A DNA stretch of 64,000 nt from Bemisia tabaci (lineage: Eukaryota; Arthropoda; Insecta; Hemiptera; Aleyrodidae), in assembly GCF_918797505.1 (NCBI RefSeq), contig NC_092800.1:42772369-42836368 (forward strand), read 5' to 3'. Shown here piece after piece: positions 11,401-22,992 of this stretch. The stretch's first letter is position 1; the number at the start of each line of letters is the position of its first letter. The notes beneath the pieces were generated by a model, which was not told the DNA's origin, did not search any database, and saw only the letters and a list, made by a program, of their open reading frames with translations. Made by a program: the position numbers and the translations under genes.

Positions 11401-13583
11401 GGGTTCAAAGTCCCTTTAACAACTGCGTTAATCAAAACACGAGCAACCGAAAGCATCAACTCCCCGGTGCGGTGCTCCGTTGGCAAGGAAAGAGTTGTCT
11501 CATCGGGGTTGCACCCGAGTGGGTCAATGAATTGACTACCGTGAGCTTTAATTCAACTTTATAACGCAGGATAGGATTAGATGGACGTATTAGAAATTGC
11601 TCCAAGCCGACACGAAAGGCGAGAATATTTATAATTCAATTCGAATCAGCCGATTCAATTTTCCTGGTTGCTCGGGACAAATCAGACGAAAGGGATCACT
11701 GAAATGAAACCACGATGATGCAGTCTCGGAAGAATATCCACGAGTACTTTACATGAAGTGTTCAGTTTGGCCAAAAATGAGCTTTAAGCAAGTTTTTGGG
11801 GGGTGGGAGCGGGGGAAGGCAGTAATCCGAGAGAACCATTTCACGGCCGGGTTGGCCACATTTTAGCTCAAAACTACCCCCATATCACCCCAAAATGGAT
11901 TTTCTCTTGAAATTGTGTGGGGCAGCCCCTCCATTACGACCTCAATTTCGAGAGTTTGACTAAATCGATCGATAATATTATAACAGCCATACTTTTTACT
12001 TAATTTTCGAGTGTTTGAACTTGGAAATTTGAACGTGTACCATCGGGAAAATCGGACTTCGAAAAACGTCAAATTTTTAACAGCCAGAAACGTCATAAAT
12101 CTAAACGAGCCCGATATTTGTCGAAAAAAGGTCTGGATTCACTTGAAAAATCGCAACACTTCTTTAAAATAAGAACGGAAGACAGAGAGACAGTAAAGAA
12201 TCTAGAAACCAGATAAACCATACCTTATCATAAGTTTGGGCTGATACGTTGCACTTCGTGATATTACTGATTGTAAGAAACGTGTAAAGAAATTACATTT
12301 TATAACGCGAAAAGTAAGTATATGTAGCCGATACGGTATGCACACACCCGAAGCAAAACGTCTATAAAATGCACCGATCCGCACCGATTCGTATACTGCG
12401 TGACGTAACAAATCGTTCCGTTGCGAGTAGAGAAAAAAGAGGTGGGTTCCTAACCTCGCAAGCCGTTCAGCTGGATGCACCATACCGTGGCAACACATCA
12501 GACACTAACTCATTAGAAAGAAGGAAAATTTTCATTTCCTTCTTTCCTCAATAAAGTATTCGGCGAATCTCAAGGTTATAAAGAAATTGAATAGTGAAGA
12601 GGGATTTCAGCCGCAGTTTTCCTGAATTTCTCAATGATACTGACCCAGTTTTTTCTATATACTGCTGATACTGAGAGGAAATCGTTACTGATGCGCTCCA
12701 AATATTAAGAGAAAAATTTAAGGTTAAATGGACTAAATTTTGCAATTCTACTATTTCTGGATTTTTTTTTTAAATATAACGAGAGTTTTTATTAGTTAAT
12801 TTATGCAGATAGGTACATTTTTATGGATAAGTCAAACATTTTAATTCCTCGTGGCAAAAATTAGCACAAATACACTGAAAATTGAGTAGCTACATCCAGG
12901 AGGACGAAATTGGTATAAAAATGTTCCACCATAGCTAGACACTTATTCAAACCAAGAAATAGAACTGTGACGTACAAAACTGTGTTCTTTTAGTCGTTCG
13001 ATAATTTTCCTCACTTTCTTCCTTTCTTTGCCTGCTTGTTTGAATTTACTTTCGTTCTACCTACGCCTTCCGTCCAGTGAAATCAGCATATCTAGTGCTG
13101 CAGAGGAAAAATACAAACCGCAGCTTTGTTGAGTCTCGGTATAAATTGGATCCACGAAGGCTGATTTTAACATCAATTACGATAAGCTCGAAAGGCGAAA
13201 TAAAAGAAAATCATCCGAAAACGACTTGGCACAAGGTACTGTTTCTACTAGAACTTCAAGACTTAATAAACTTTCAGAGCTCATTGCTGACTCGCGACAA
13301 AATGGTTGTGCGACTGGTTACACGAGGGAACATGCAACGAGAACGATCGATATCGGTCTAACCTCAAAACCAGCATGTGAGGCTGGATACACAGTATCTT
13401 GAAGACCCTGTCCTAAAGGCTTCCTGTTGGGTATAAGCATTTATTTGCAACGCTGGCTTATTTCTCTACGAAAAAATAAAAAAGGAGCGGAGATTTTGAA
13501 AAACTGCAAAGAAGATACGTTGTTTCGCACGTTGGCCATCGTTAGGCCATTTTTGTAAAATGCATTAATTTCTGAGTACAACT
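11401..13583. other. No gene or repeat recognised
   Basis: Mixed-composition sequence with only short ORFs (under 100 codons) and no recognisable protein motif, structured RNA or terminal inverted repeat. Confidence 0.4.
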
Positions 13584-14172
13584 CTGCCGTGATAGCGAAG
13601 AGAGCAGAGATTGTCAAATTTTCAAATCGAGTTTCCTTCAAAATTCGTCTGATCTCTTTTGGGTGAGATTACTGAAATAGCTTAAACAGCAAAATTCATC
13701 TTAATTGTATAAAAACGAGGCATATGAGAAAGCCGTAGAAGCGTAAATAATGACGTAGTTTCAGATAAGATAGCAGTAAAAGACAATTTTCCTCCAGAGA
13801 GCAAATGAAAACAGTGCTTTCAAGTAAAGCGCCGCCCTCTTCTGCCAATTTTTAGCCTGAAAGCGTGTTTTTTGTGTGTCCAAAACGCAACCACGAAAGC
13901 GTGCAGAGCAAAGCACTTACACTTACGGTTGTCTTGCCTAACAATAGTCTAGCATGAAAATGAAAAATACCCTTTGTACATATGTAATTGAAATAAAATC
14001 AGTCGATTTTTAATCATCCAAACGATTTCTAGGAGTCTTTCGGACGATGAGTGGCAATTAGACAATGAGCGAAGGCTCCTTTTAATAAAATTTTTTGGTC
14101 GGAAACTTTTGAGTGCGTTTTCTCAAAACTTCATTTTTGCACTTACTGCTCTCTTCGCTATGACCATAGCAC
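13584..14172. mobile_element. Possible long family N element
   Basis: CTGCCGTGATAGCGAAGAGAG at the left and CTGCTCTCTTCGCTATGACC near the right edge are inverted and match the termini of the compact copy at 25333-25454. Right terminus and target duplication are unclear. Confidence 0.5.
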
Positions 14173-14329
14173 TATTTACTGATTTTTGGCCCAGTTCTTG
14201 GGCCGTTTGAGTAATGGGCCAAAAATTGACACATCACCTTTTTAAATTCCTCCATCCCTTGCTGAAATGCTCCAACCAGGAGGACCTCAAGTGGTAGTCT
14301 AATGCTTGCAGCCTTGGTTGCGTCAGAAA

Positions 14330-14490
14330 CTGATTTTATTGATTTTGTCTGGAGCGCGGGCCGCGGGGGTTAAGGTTTGGGGTTCGGAGCCCGGCAGAGA
14401 GACGATTCCCCTACCGACTCCGCGCCGTCAATACGCAGAGCACCGGAGCGGCGTTTGTTCCCTAGCTCCCTCTCGCCCCCCCCCCCCCCA
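14330..14490. other. GC-rich tract ending in a poly(C) run
   Basis: High GC and CpG content followed by about 14 C residues near 14476-14489. No domain is recognisable in the overlapping ORFs. Confidence 0.4.
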
Positions 14491-14637
14491 ACTTTCTACA
14501 CCGTTTTAACATCGCCGAACGCCTATTCGAAGCTTCCACTCGCTAACCCTCTGTATTGTGCGACAGGAGGGATATACTTTTAGCGTTCGACCATTAGAGC
14601 CCTCCAGTGTCCTTTTTCGTGTACGCGGGATCAATAT

Positions 14638-14801
14638 CAGTGGCGTGGCGCGCTTTACGATAAATCGATTAATCTGCCATTTAAACCTGTGGAAAAGGAT
14701 CGATGAACAGGGTGTTCGCAACGAACGCCTTAACAATCGATTCTGTACCACACCTTCAAATTGGGAAATATCGATAATCGATCATTAACGCCTCGCGACT
14801 G
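14638..14801. mobile_element. Family I hAT-like MITE, perfect 8-bp TSD
   Basis: Starts CAGTGGCGTGGCGCGCTTTA. ATCAATAT is duplicated at 14630-14637 and 14802-14809. CAGTGGCG ends with an 8-bp duplication are typical of hAT elements. The interior pairs ATCGATT/AATCGAT-rich half-sites and is non-coding. Confidence 0.93.
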
Positions 14802-14854
14802 ATCAATATCATCTCTATAGCCCAAGCCCACTGTGCGGCGGAAGGGACTTTCAT

Positions 14855-15140
14855 CAGGGTTGCCATAGAATTTGGAAAATTGAATTCCCTGACATTTCCC
14901 TGATTTCCCTGACCCATTTTGGTGACAATTGAACAAATGCCAGATTTAAAAAAGAAGAGTTAGAAATAGATTTCAGGCAAAATGTGTTTTTTGAAACGTC
15001 GAACCCACTCGTGAAAGAAAATGAAGGTGATTTGACGATAGCTCCGTGACAATTTCGTCATTTTTCAGGTTTTCCCTGACTTTTTCATATTCCTTGACAT
15101 TCCCTGGTGTTCTGGGTACTTCCTGACTGTGGCAACCCTG
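14855..15140. mobile_element. Family D element, 6-bp TSD TTTCAT
   Basis: CAGGGTTGCCATAGAATTT at the left and GACTGTGGCAACCCTG at the right. TTTCAT is duplicated at 14849-14854 and 15141-15146. The interior repeats TTCCCTGAC-type motifs many times near both ends. Confidence 0.93.
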
Positions 15141-15289
15141 TTTCATGGAGCTTTTGCAGGCCACGGAGATTTAGGAATCGATTCACAGATCGCTTTCGTT
15201 TTGTTTCGATGCGAATTCGTTTGTTCTGTACAATTTAAAAATAACGTTGTATAAAAAATAAGTTACTTCTCTCGCGAGGGATATTCGCA

Positions 15290-15493
15290 CGAACAAAGAG
15301 GGGTTGACGACCCACCGGATATTTCGGGGGCAAAGCGAACGACCGGCCGACGCAGGGGCAGCACCTGACGAGAACCGAAGAGGAATCACCGATCGCCGCC
15401 CTTGTTTTATTTATATTGCGAGAGGCGGCTTGAAAAAGCGAGACAAGTGGACGACATCAAACGGACGAAACCCGTCCGAATTTCACGGCGCGC
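15290..15493. other. GC-rich stretch, no gene recognised
   Basis: CpG-rich sequence with short overlapping ORFs in opposite frames and no recognisable domain. Confidence 0.35.
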
Positions 15494-15645
15494 CAGTAGC
15501 AAGGCGACGATAATCGATTTTCGATAGATCCCCGTTCGAAGATGTGGTAAAGGATCGATTATTCAGGTGTTCCTATTTATCGATCCTTTACCATAGGTTT
15601 TAATGGTGGATCAATCGATAAATCGCAAAGCACGCCACCGAGAGC
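15494..15645. mobile_element. Family I MITE, degenerate
   Basis: Contains the family I core (ATCGATTATTCAGGTGTTC, ATCGATCCTTTACCATAGG, TCGCAAAGCACGCCACC). Outer termini are eroded and the middle is shortened. Confidence 0.8.
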
Positions 15646-15703
15646 TCTGAATCCTAAGCGAGTGAACCGTCATTGTGGCTCACGTCACAGACATTGTCCA
15701 AAC

Positions 15704-16497
15704 GGACCGCGTTAAGCAGAAAGGAATCAAGCCACATTAGCTATTGCCAAATTTAACTGAGCAATTTAATGGACCACTAGACAAGGCACGAATTTCAGCA
15801 TTCTGATACATGATTCGTAACTAAAATTTCACGTAGAATACGACGCGCACAACGAAAATTACCGAATTCAACTCCTTCCAAAGATATTTAACGATTCTTG
15901 ATACGTGAATTCAAAACACCCGCTCATGAAAACTCAATTCTCTACGTGATTCACATCGCGCGCTGAATGTTATTATGACAGTCTCTGCTGTATAAAAATC
16001 TGGCAACCTCAATCTTGACGCTTTGGCTCAGTTATAGCAAATTGCTAATAGTTTGAACAACACATGGTGGGAAATGAACATTGCTCGATTGAGAAGCTTG
16101 CTGAAACCGTTGTAGTGGGCGATTTGACTCACGTAGAGCTTTGAGTTTCTTGTCAGCGGGCAGTTCAAATTCCTCGTAACCAATGTGAAATAAAAACGTT
16201 AATATCTTCGTTAGGAGTTGGTTTCCGTAATTTTCGTTGTGTGAATCGTTTTCCACGTGAAATTCTGGTTAAGAAACATGTATCTGATCGCTTAAATTCG
16301 TACCTTGTCTAGTGGTCCATTTTTTACATGAAAACGGTTGTGCAAATTTTTGGGCGAATTTCGGTGAATTTTCCGCATAGTGCGAAGCAAATTTCTCAAA
16401 ATGTTCAAAGGAATCCGCATGAATGTTCTCTTGTAAAAAATTAAATCCCCCAGTTGGATTTGGCAATAGCTGATGCGGCTTGCTTCCTTTCTGTCCA
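15704..16497. mobile_element. Family H MITE split by a family G element
   Basis: The left part (GGACCGCGTTAAGCAGAAAG to about 15768) and right part (TTTTTTACATGAAAACGGTT to about 16497) are the two halves of one H copy. Family G lies between them. Right terminus is degenerate and no target duplication is clear. Confidence 0.88.
15769..16320. mobile_element. Family G inverted-repeat element nested in H
   Basis: ATGGACCACTAGACAAGGCA at the left is inverted at the right as TACCTTGTCTAGTGGTCCAT. Inner ACATGATTCGTAAC... pairs loosely with the right side. About 550 bp. ORFs inside are short with no known domain. A partial relative lies at 37018. Confidence 0.85.
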
Positions 16498-16875
16498 AGT
16501 GTACATGACTAACTCGCGTTAACGACGGTGTGTACGGGCGGTGATGTGTGTGTGAGAAAGACGATGGCAGCAAATATTTGGCAGCGTTCGTGAACTTGGC
16601 GAGGTGGCGAGGGCAAGGGACAAGGGACAGGGAGCAGGGTACTCGATCATAGTTGACAGGCGATCGAAAGAGGATGAAAAGAGGAAAGAGTTGACATAAA
16701 CGGGGATAAGTTTATTATGACACACCCTGTGCTCTCGCACTCGATCGCGGGGGAAGCGAATTGACTCCGCGGGCGTAAAGCCCAACTTTGAGTTGGGCAA
16801 TCGACGAGATCGACCCTGGAAAATTTATGGTCTTCGGCCACAGAAAAGTGGCCAAAATCTGCGGCGGAGCAGGAA

Positions 16876-17669
16876 CAGGGTGTCTAGTTTTGTCTCAATT
16901 CGGGAAATCCTGATTTTTGACTGTTAAATCCTGATTTCATAATTTGTCCAGATTCTGATCAAATCTTAACTTCACGCAAGGTGAATGTACATAGTAGACT
17001 CTGGATTACCCGGATTAATTGGTGTCGGGCCCGATCCGGATGAAAAAAAATCCGGATAATAATAGTAAACACAAACACCACCAACCAACACCACAGTATG
17101 CTTATTATGTAAATACATACATACTAACACGAATTTAAAAGGTTAACGCCAAACTGAACGACTCAATGGTGATTGTGAATGGTAGCCGACAACGATAAAT
17201 TACAATACAACGATTAAAGCGCGCAATGCGTGAAATATTCATACAGTCTTGTAGCCGCTAATGTGCGTTTTAGGCTAACTGACTGACTGCACTTCGTTTG
17301 GCGTAATGCGAGAAGTATTTATGCAATCTAGTAGGCGCTAATGCGTTCGACACCGACCTCACTGTTTGGCGCAATGCGTGAAGTATTCCTTCAGCCTTGC
17401 AGGCGCCAATATGCCTTGCGACCGCTTCTCCGCGGATCCGCTCACTTATGCGTACGTAGTTACATGGTTGCAAAATCGATCCGGATAATCCAGAGTCCGG
17501 ATAATACGAAGCCGGATAATTTAGAGTCTACTGTAGCTTCACAAAAATAGCTCGGTTAAAAAATTCTTTCTCGGACTTTTCTCAAATCCTGATTTTTCGA
17601 CCGATTTTTCCTCAAATCCTGATAGACCTCAATGATAGAATCGGGAAAATCCGGATGCTAGACACTCTG
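16876..17669. mobile_element. Family B element split by a pogo-like element
   Basis: Starts CAGGGTGTCTAGTTTTG and ends GATGCTAGACACTCTG. AATCCTGAT-type motifs repeat near both ends. Element L occupies 16990-17533. Confidence 0.88.
16990..17533. mobile_element. Element L, pogo/Tigger-like, nested in B and carrying minisatellite
   Basis: Termini AGTAGACTCTGGATTACCC and ...GGATAATTTAGAGTCTACTG are inverted, and TA flanks both sides, as expected for Tc1/mariner-pogo elements (CAGTAGAGTC...TTATCCGG-type ends). The inside has GATCCGGATAAT motifs and three copies of the 80-bp minisatellite unit (17220-17420). No transposase ORF. Confidence 0.8.
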
Positions 17670-18390
17670 TACTTAGGATGTTTGCAATTTTCCCATTAAG
17701 CATCAGAGCCTGGATCATCTCTATATCTACCGTTGTGATATCTTGACAAAGGAACGCTTTAAATGCTGTTCTGCAGAATTTCGGCTGCTCGAATACTTTC
17801 ATCAGTTCGAATGACATTTTGACATCGATTTGCCAAGGAAATAAAATGCTAGTGAAAAGATTGTTTTCTGTTTCGCACTCACCCACTCGAGATTCACATC
17901 ATGAATCTATGCATTTTAGACTGAATGTATGGGAGTTTTGAGTTGATTAGAGAATATCTTACCTGAAACAAAAAAGAGACGACAAAAAATTAGGAAAAAG
18001 AAAATAACAGCGCTAAGAATGATAATTTCACCTCACTTCCACTTGCATAAATAATGATTCTCTTGTTTTTCACCCTAGCTGACAATGAATTTCCGATGTT
18101 TTAGGATAATTCCTACGGTTCCATAAAATCACAATTTTTCTGGATTCGTGGAAAACTAAGCCTAAGGCTGAGAAACTGTTCCCTTGATCGGTTTCTTGCC
18201 ACAGTCTCTGACTGTGGCAAGAAACTCTGTCTTTGTCTTTGTCAAAGTCAAGTTTGTCACTTTGTGTCAAAGTCTCTGACTTTGGCTGACACTCAGCAAC
18301 TAAATCCACGTGACTGTACCTATATTCTTAACGTTTTGGCCGGAAAAAAGAATTTCATTGCTCCGCTACAAAATTCTCTGATTTTTCCCA
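17670..18390. other. No gene; short GACTTTG/GTCAAAG repeats
   Basis: Around 18195-18290 GACTGTGGCAAGAAACTCTG and CTTTGTCAAAGTC motifs recur in short direct and inverted arrangements. Nothing else is recognised. Confidence 0.4.
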
Positions 18391-18735
18391 AACTTTTCAG
18401 GGTTGGGTCAAATTTGGTTTTTTTTTTCAATTTGTCTCCTGCCTCTGCCCGACTTCTTCCTAACTTTTCAGGATTGGGTAAATTTTAGGCTTTTTCCAAT
18501 TCCAATTCGTCTCATGGCTCCGCTATAAAATTTGCCGACTTTTCCCTAACTTTTCAGGGCTGGGTAAAATTTCGTTTTTTTCCCCCAATTTGGCTCACGG
18601 CTCAGCCCGACTTTTTCCTAACTTTTCAGGGTTGGGTAAACGGCTTTCTCCAATTCCAATTCGTCTCATGGCTCCGCTACAAAATTTCCCGACTTTTTTC
18701 TAACTTCACAGGGTTGAGTAAAATTTCAACTTTTC
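18391..18735. repeat. Tandem array, alternating 71-86 bp units
   Basis: AACTTTTCAGG recurs at 18391, 18462, 18548 and 18620, with a variant at 18702. Alternate units share CTCATGGCTCCGCTA versus GCTCAGCCCGAC, giving a higher-order period of about 155 bp. Confidence 0.85.
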
Positions 18736-19282
18736 ACAATTTTTCCTAATTTGTCATAATCCCATGTGCTCCCCAAATTTCCCTGACTTTTCTCTGATTT
18801 TCCCAATTCTTCCCCAAGGACTTGGCGCCCATTTCCACACATACACTTAATTGGACGCAACCCACCACTCACCAGTGCCAACTCGCGCGTCTCACCACCA
18901 TGATCTCGCTGGCGTCGGCTCGAAAATATCACGCAGCTGGACCTATCGCAACGCCAAGCGTGGCGCATAGCAACAGCAAGAGCGAGAAGGACCCGTGATC
19001 CGCGTCGCAGAGGTCTGTTTTATTACGCCACCGCAGCGCGAAAAGCGCGCACTTCCAGCAGATCCGAAGATGCGGCTGCGACAACATCGATTTTTACCCC
19101 GACGTCGACCGACCCAGCGCCCAGCGTGCGTGTCAAGGCTCCAGCGTAACGCGCTAACGCCACCATCGAGAATGGTTTCCGATCTCCAGGGACGCGATTT
19201 TTGCGCTACGCAGATCGGACCGACACGCAGCCTTGGCTTCCGCAACGAGACGTCACCCACACTGAAGAGCCGGTGCGTAGTT
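18736..19282. other. GC-rich stretch, no gene recognised
   Basis: About 18940-19260 is CpG-rich with ORFs of about 100 codons open on both strands (a composition effect). No motif recognised. Confidence 0.4.
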
Positions 19283-19535
19283 CTGCCGTGCTAAGGAAGA
19301 ACAACGTATGAGCCTTCCGACGTTGCCGAATTTTCTTCGATAAAAACCGAAATTACGGGGAAAATTGTAAATATTTCCCTCCAAATTTTTCAGACAATTT
19401 TGTGCGCAATTTAATCTAAAATATCTGAAAGTTTCAGGGTAAAATACGCTTGAATTGCGTCAAAAATTCACGTTTTATCAAGAGAAATTTGGCAACGCTC
19501 GAATGATCATACGGCGTTCTTCTTTAGCACGGCAG
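19283..19535. mobile_element. Family A MITE, TSD AGTT
   Basis: CTGCCGTGCTAAGGAAGAAC at the left and CTTCTTTAGCACGGCAG at the right. AGTT occurs at 19279-19282 and 19536-19539. ORFs overlapping the right end are non-coding. Confidence 0.95.
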
Positions 19536-20237
19536 AGTTGGACCTCGTTGGCGATGCAGATGGACGGCATGGGTGTTGTGGCTTGCGTAACCCACATTTT
19601 CCCATTTGTTATGCGAGCATTTGAGTGTTGCATAACGCACATTCCGTTTTGTTCTTCTTCCACCCCTCCTCCCCTTCGAAAGACGAGCTTCGCCCATTGG
19701 GACGCGGGTAAAATAATCGAAAAATATCGATTTGCGAGAGTCGCCACTCCTCCTTGCAGATGAGTGGAAACTATTCAGATACATCCTGGTGCTGTCATCT
19801 CCCGGAATTAATTCCGAATTTCATAACTTTTTAGATAATTACAACTTCTACCGGGATCTCTGATATTCCCGAAAATTTTCAGCTATTTTTTAAATCGTTT
19901 GGCATTTTCTCGAAATTTTGGGTTTTTTTGTCCGTTCGACCGATAATCTGATCAAATTTGAATATCTCCGGGACGGAATCCGAACGTTTTTCGGAATTTT
20001 TCCCCGGAGCATTTAAAAAAAAAAAAAATCGGGATTTTTCTAGGAACTTGAGGTAGTCGGAGTAAATTCCGGAAACCCTGGAATGTTTAGTAAATTCAAA
20101 TGGCAACACTAATTGATCCAACTGAATCCAATTTAAATGATCGATTCTTGGCGAGGCATGCTACATCGATTAAACATCGATTTTTTACGTAAATGGATGA
20201 GCCCAAGATGGAATGGAAATGGAATGGATGAGTTTTT
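19536..20237. other. No gene or repeat recognised
   Basis: Includes an A run near 20020 and short ORFs with no recognisable domain. Confidence 0.4.
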
Positions 20238-21628
20238 CTTGTAAAAAATTGAATTGTCCAGTTAAATCAGGCAATTGCTGATGTGGCTTGATTCCTTTCT
20301 GCTAAACGCGGTTCAAATAAGACAAACCGAGGCAACGCAACGAAAATAGACCAAGGGAAAGGACGCGCATTGATGACGGCGCAGAGATACAACTATTCGT
20401 GCTTGATGGATGTCCGTGTTGCGTCTGCGAAATTGAAGGCGCACTGACGGCGAGGTGCGAACTGCGAACTCGCGATGTACCGCTTTATCCTGCCAAATTG
20501 TTTTTGTTTTTCGTGTATAAAAATTGAATTGTCCAGTTAAATCTGGCAATTGCTGATGTGGTTTGATTCCTTTCTACTAAACGCGGTCCAAATAAGACAA
20601 ACCGAAGCAACGCAACGAAAATACACCAAGGGAAAGGACGCGCATTGATGACGGCGCAGAGATACAACTATTCGTGCTTGATGGATGTCCGTGTTGCGTC
20701 TGCGAAATTGAAGGCGCACTGACGGCGAGGTGCGAACTGCGAACTCGCGATGTACCGCTTGACCCTGCCAAATTGTTTTGGTTTTTCGTGTATAAAAATT
20801 GAATTGTCCAGTTAAATCTGGCAATTGCTGATGTGGTTTGATTCCTTTCTGCTAAACGCGGTCCAAATAAGACAAACCGAAGCAACGCAACGAAAATACA
20901 CCAAGGGAAAGGACGCGCATTGATGACGGCGCAGAGATACAACTATTCGTGCTTGATGGATGTCCGTGTTGCGTCTGCGAAATTGAAGGCGCACTGACGG
21001 CGAGGTGCGAACTCGCGATGTACCGCTTGACCCTGCCAAATTGTTTTGGTTTTTCGTGTATAAAAATTGAATTGTCCAGTTAAATCTGGCAATTGCTGAA
21101 GTGGTTTGATTCCTTTCTGCTAAACGCGGTCCAAATAAGACAAACCGAAGCAACGCAACGAAAATACACCAAGGGAAAGGACGCGCATTGATGACGGCGC
21201 AGAGATACAACTATTCGTGCTTGATGGATGTCCGTATTGTGTCTGCGAAATTGAAGGCGCACTGACGCGAGGTGCGAACTCGCGATGTACCGCTTGACCC
21301 TGCCAAATTGTTTTGGTTTTTTAAGATGTTCTCTGGATATTTTGCAGAAGAAAGAGCTGTGTTCTCCTGCCAAAAAACCAAGATAAATGTATAATTCAAA
21401 AATTTCAGTCACCGCAATCCTTTTTTACGTGAAACGGTCCGGCACATTTTTGTGCAAATTTCACGTGTGAAATTGTGAATTTTCTACATAGCACGAAGCA
21501 AACGCTCTCAAATTTTCAAAGGAATTTGCACAAACGTTCTCTTGTTTAAACGTAAATTGCCCAGTTAAATTTTCCCATAGCTAGCATAGATTGGTTCTTG
21601 TCTCCTAAACGCAGCCCAATAAGTGTCG
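20238..21628 (-). repeat. Composite H tandem array 1 (268-275 bp units)
   Basis: Unit starts (GTCCAAATAAGAC) occur at 20311 (GTTC variant), 20586, 20861 and 21129: periods 275, 275 and 268; the 7-bp change is loss of one GCGAACT. Each unit joins an H terminus (TTGCTGATGTGG...CTGCTAAACGCGGTCC) to a core of about 185 bp with GATACAACTATTCGTGCTTG. From 21320 the array passes into single-copy element sequence and ends with an H-like half and GTGTCGAATCTTAAC. It is the reverse complement of the structure at 56111-57407. ORFs of up to 132 codons through it are not genes: the period is not a multiple of three. Confidence 0.92.
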
Positions 21629-22140
21629 AATCTTAACAAATGGAACCGAGTCAAATCAGCTATTGCCAAATTTAATTGGGCATTTTAATTTTTACATGAA
21701 AACGGATGTGTGGACTTGTGTTCAAATTGCAGTGAATTTTCCGTGCAGTACGAAACGAATTCCTTAAAATTTTCAAAGGAATTCACAAAAACACTCTCTT
21801 GTAAAAAATTGAATTTTCCAGTTCAATCTGGCAATTGCTGATGTGGCTTGGTTCCTTTCTGCTAAAGGCAATCCAAATAAGACAAACACAGGCAACGGAA
21901 CGAAAATAGACCAAGGGAAAGGACGCGCATTGATGACGGCGCAGAGATACAACTATTCGTGCTTGATGGATGTCCGTGTTGCGTCTGCGAAATTGAAGGC
22001 GCACTGACGGCGACGTGCGAACTCGCGATGCACCGCTTTATCCTGCCGATTTGTTTTTGTTCATCTTGTAAAAAGTTGAATTGTCCAGTTGAATCTGGCA
22101 ATTGCTGATGTGGCTTGGTTCCTTTCTGCTAAGCGCTGTC
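21629..22140. mobile_element. Second composite: H element followed by one array unit
   Basis: An H-type half (CAAATCAGCTATTGCCAAAT...) runs to its inverted end at about 21870. One further core unit follows (21871-22138) and closes with another H terminus. It looks like the array before amplification. Confidence 0.8.
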
Positions 22141-22359
22141 CAATTGAAACCGGTGAGCACCAGCGGGGACAAACCGGACCTCTCAATTCAGGTTGCGAAA
22201 TTATACGTTAGAGGCCATGGATCATTATTCATTCGTGAGGCAATCTGACTTGACCACATTCACTTTGCTTCCGATTAACGCTCCGTGCTCCCTGCCTGAT
22301 TTTCGATGGATTTCGGTTTGAGTGGAACACGCGCAACATTGACGGGAAACAGGAATGTA

Positions 22360-22601
22360 CTGCCACGCTAAGGAAAAACGCCGTATGAACATTCGAGGGT
22401 TGCCAAATTTCCTTCGATAAAATGTTTAGTTGTGAGGAAAGCCATGACTATGTTTCCTTGAAATTTTTAGAATCTTTAGAAGAAATTACGAACAATAAAT
22501 TGGAAGAAAACGTTGACAAATTTTCCCGAGAATTCGTGATTTACCAAAGGAAATTTGGCAACGCCTGAGGGTTCATACGGCGTTCTTCCTTAGCACGGCA
22601 G
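22360..22601. mobile_element. Family A MITE, TSD TGTA
   Basis: CTGCCACGCTAAGGAAAAAC at the left and CGTTCTTCCTTAGCACGGCAG-type end at the right. TGTA is duplicated at 22356-22359 and 22602-22605. Confidence 0.95.
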
Positions 22602-22741
22602 TGTAGGCACGAAAATTAGAGACTCGGCAAGCAGCCAACGAATCTTGAGCAGAGGGCTGGAATCGGGATGCCTGCGTTACGGCTATTTTTGGGGAAAAAG
22701 AAAAAAAAGGCTGATCGCCTTTCAATCGAACGAAAGCACTT

Positions 22742-22992
22742 CTGCCGTGCTAAGGAAAAACACCGTATGGGCCTCCAGACGTTGCCATATAGCCTCCGAC
22801 AAAAAACGAATTTACTCGACAAATTTTGAACATTTTTCTCAAAATTTTTCGGACAGTTTTGTTCGGAATTTAATCTAAGATATCTGCAAATTTCAAGGAA
22901 AAACATGCTTAACTTTCTTCACAGCTACATGTTTTATCCGGGGAAATAGCATCTCTCAAATGTTTGTGCGGCGTTCTTCATTAGGACGACAG
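22742..22992. mobile_element. Family A MITE, diverged right end
   Basis: Left end CTGCCGTGCTAAGGAAAAAC is intact. Right end reads GTTCTTCATTAGGACGACAG. Only about 140 bp from the previous A copy. Confidence 0.88.

Noticed and set aside
17220..17420. CRISPR-like regular repeats
   Set aside because: Head-to-tail minisatellite units with no unique spacers, in eukaryotic DNA inside a transposon.
20313..21412. ORFs of 78-132 codons on the minus strand with repeated peptide
   Set aside because: They are readings through the tandem array. The period (268-275) is not a multiple of three, frames change between units, and no domain is present.
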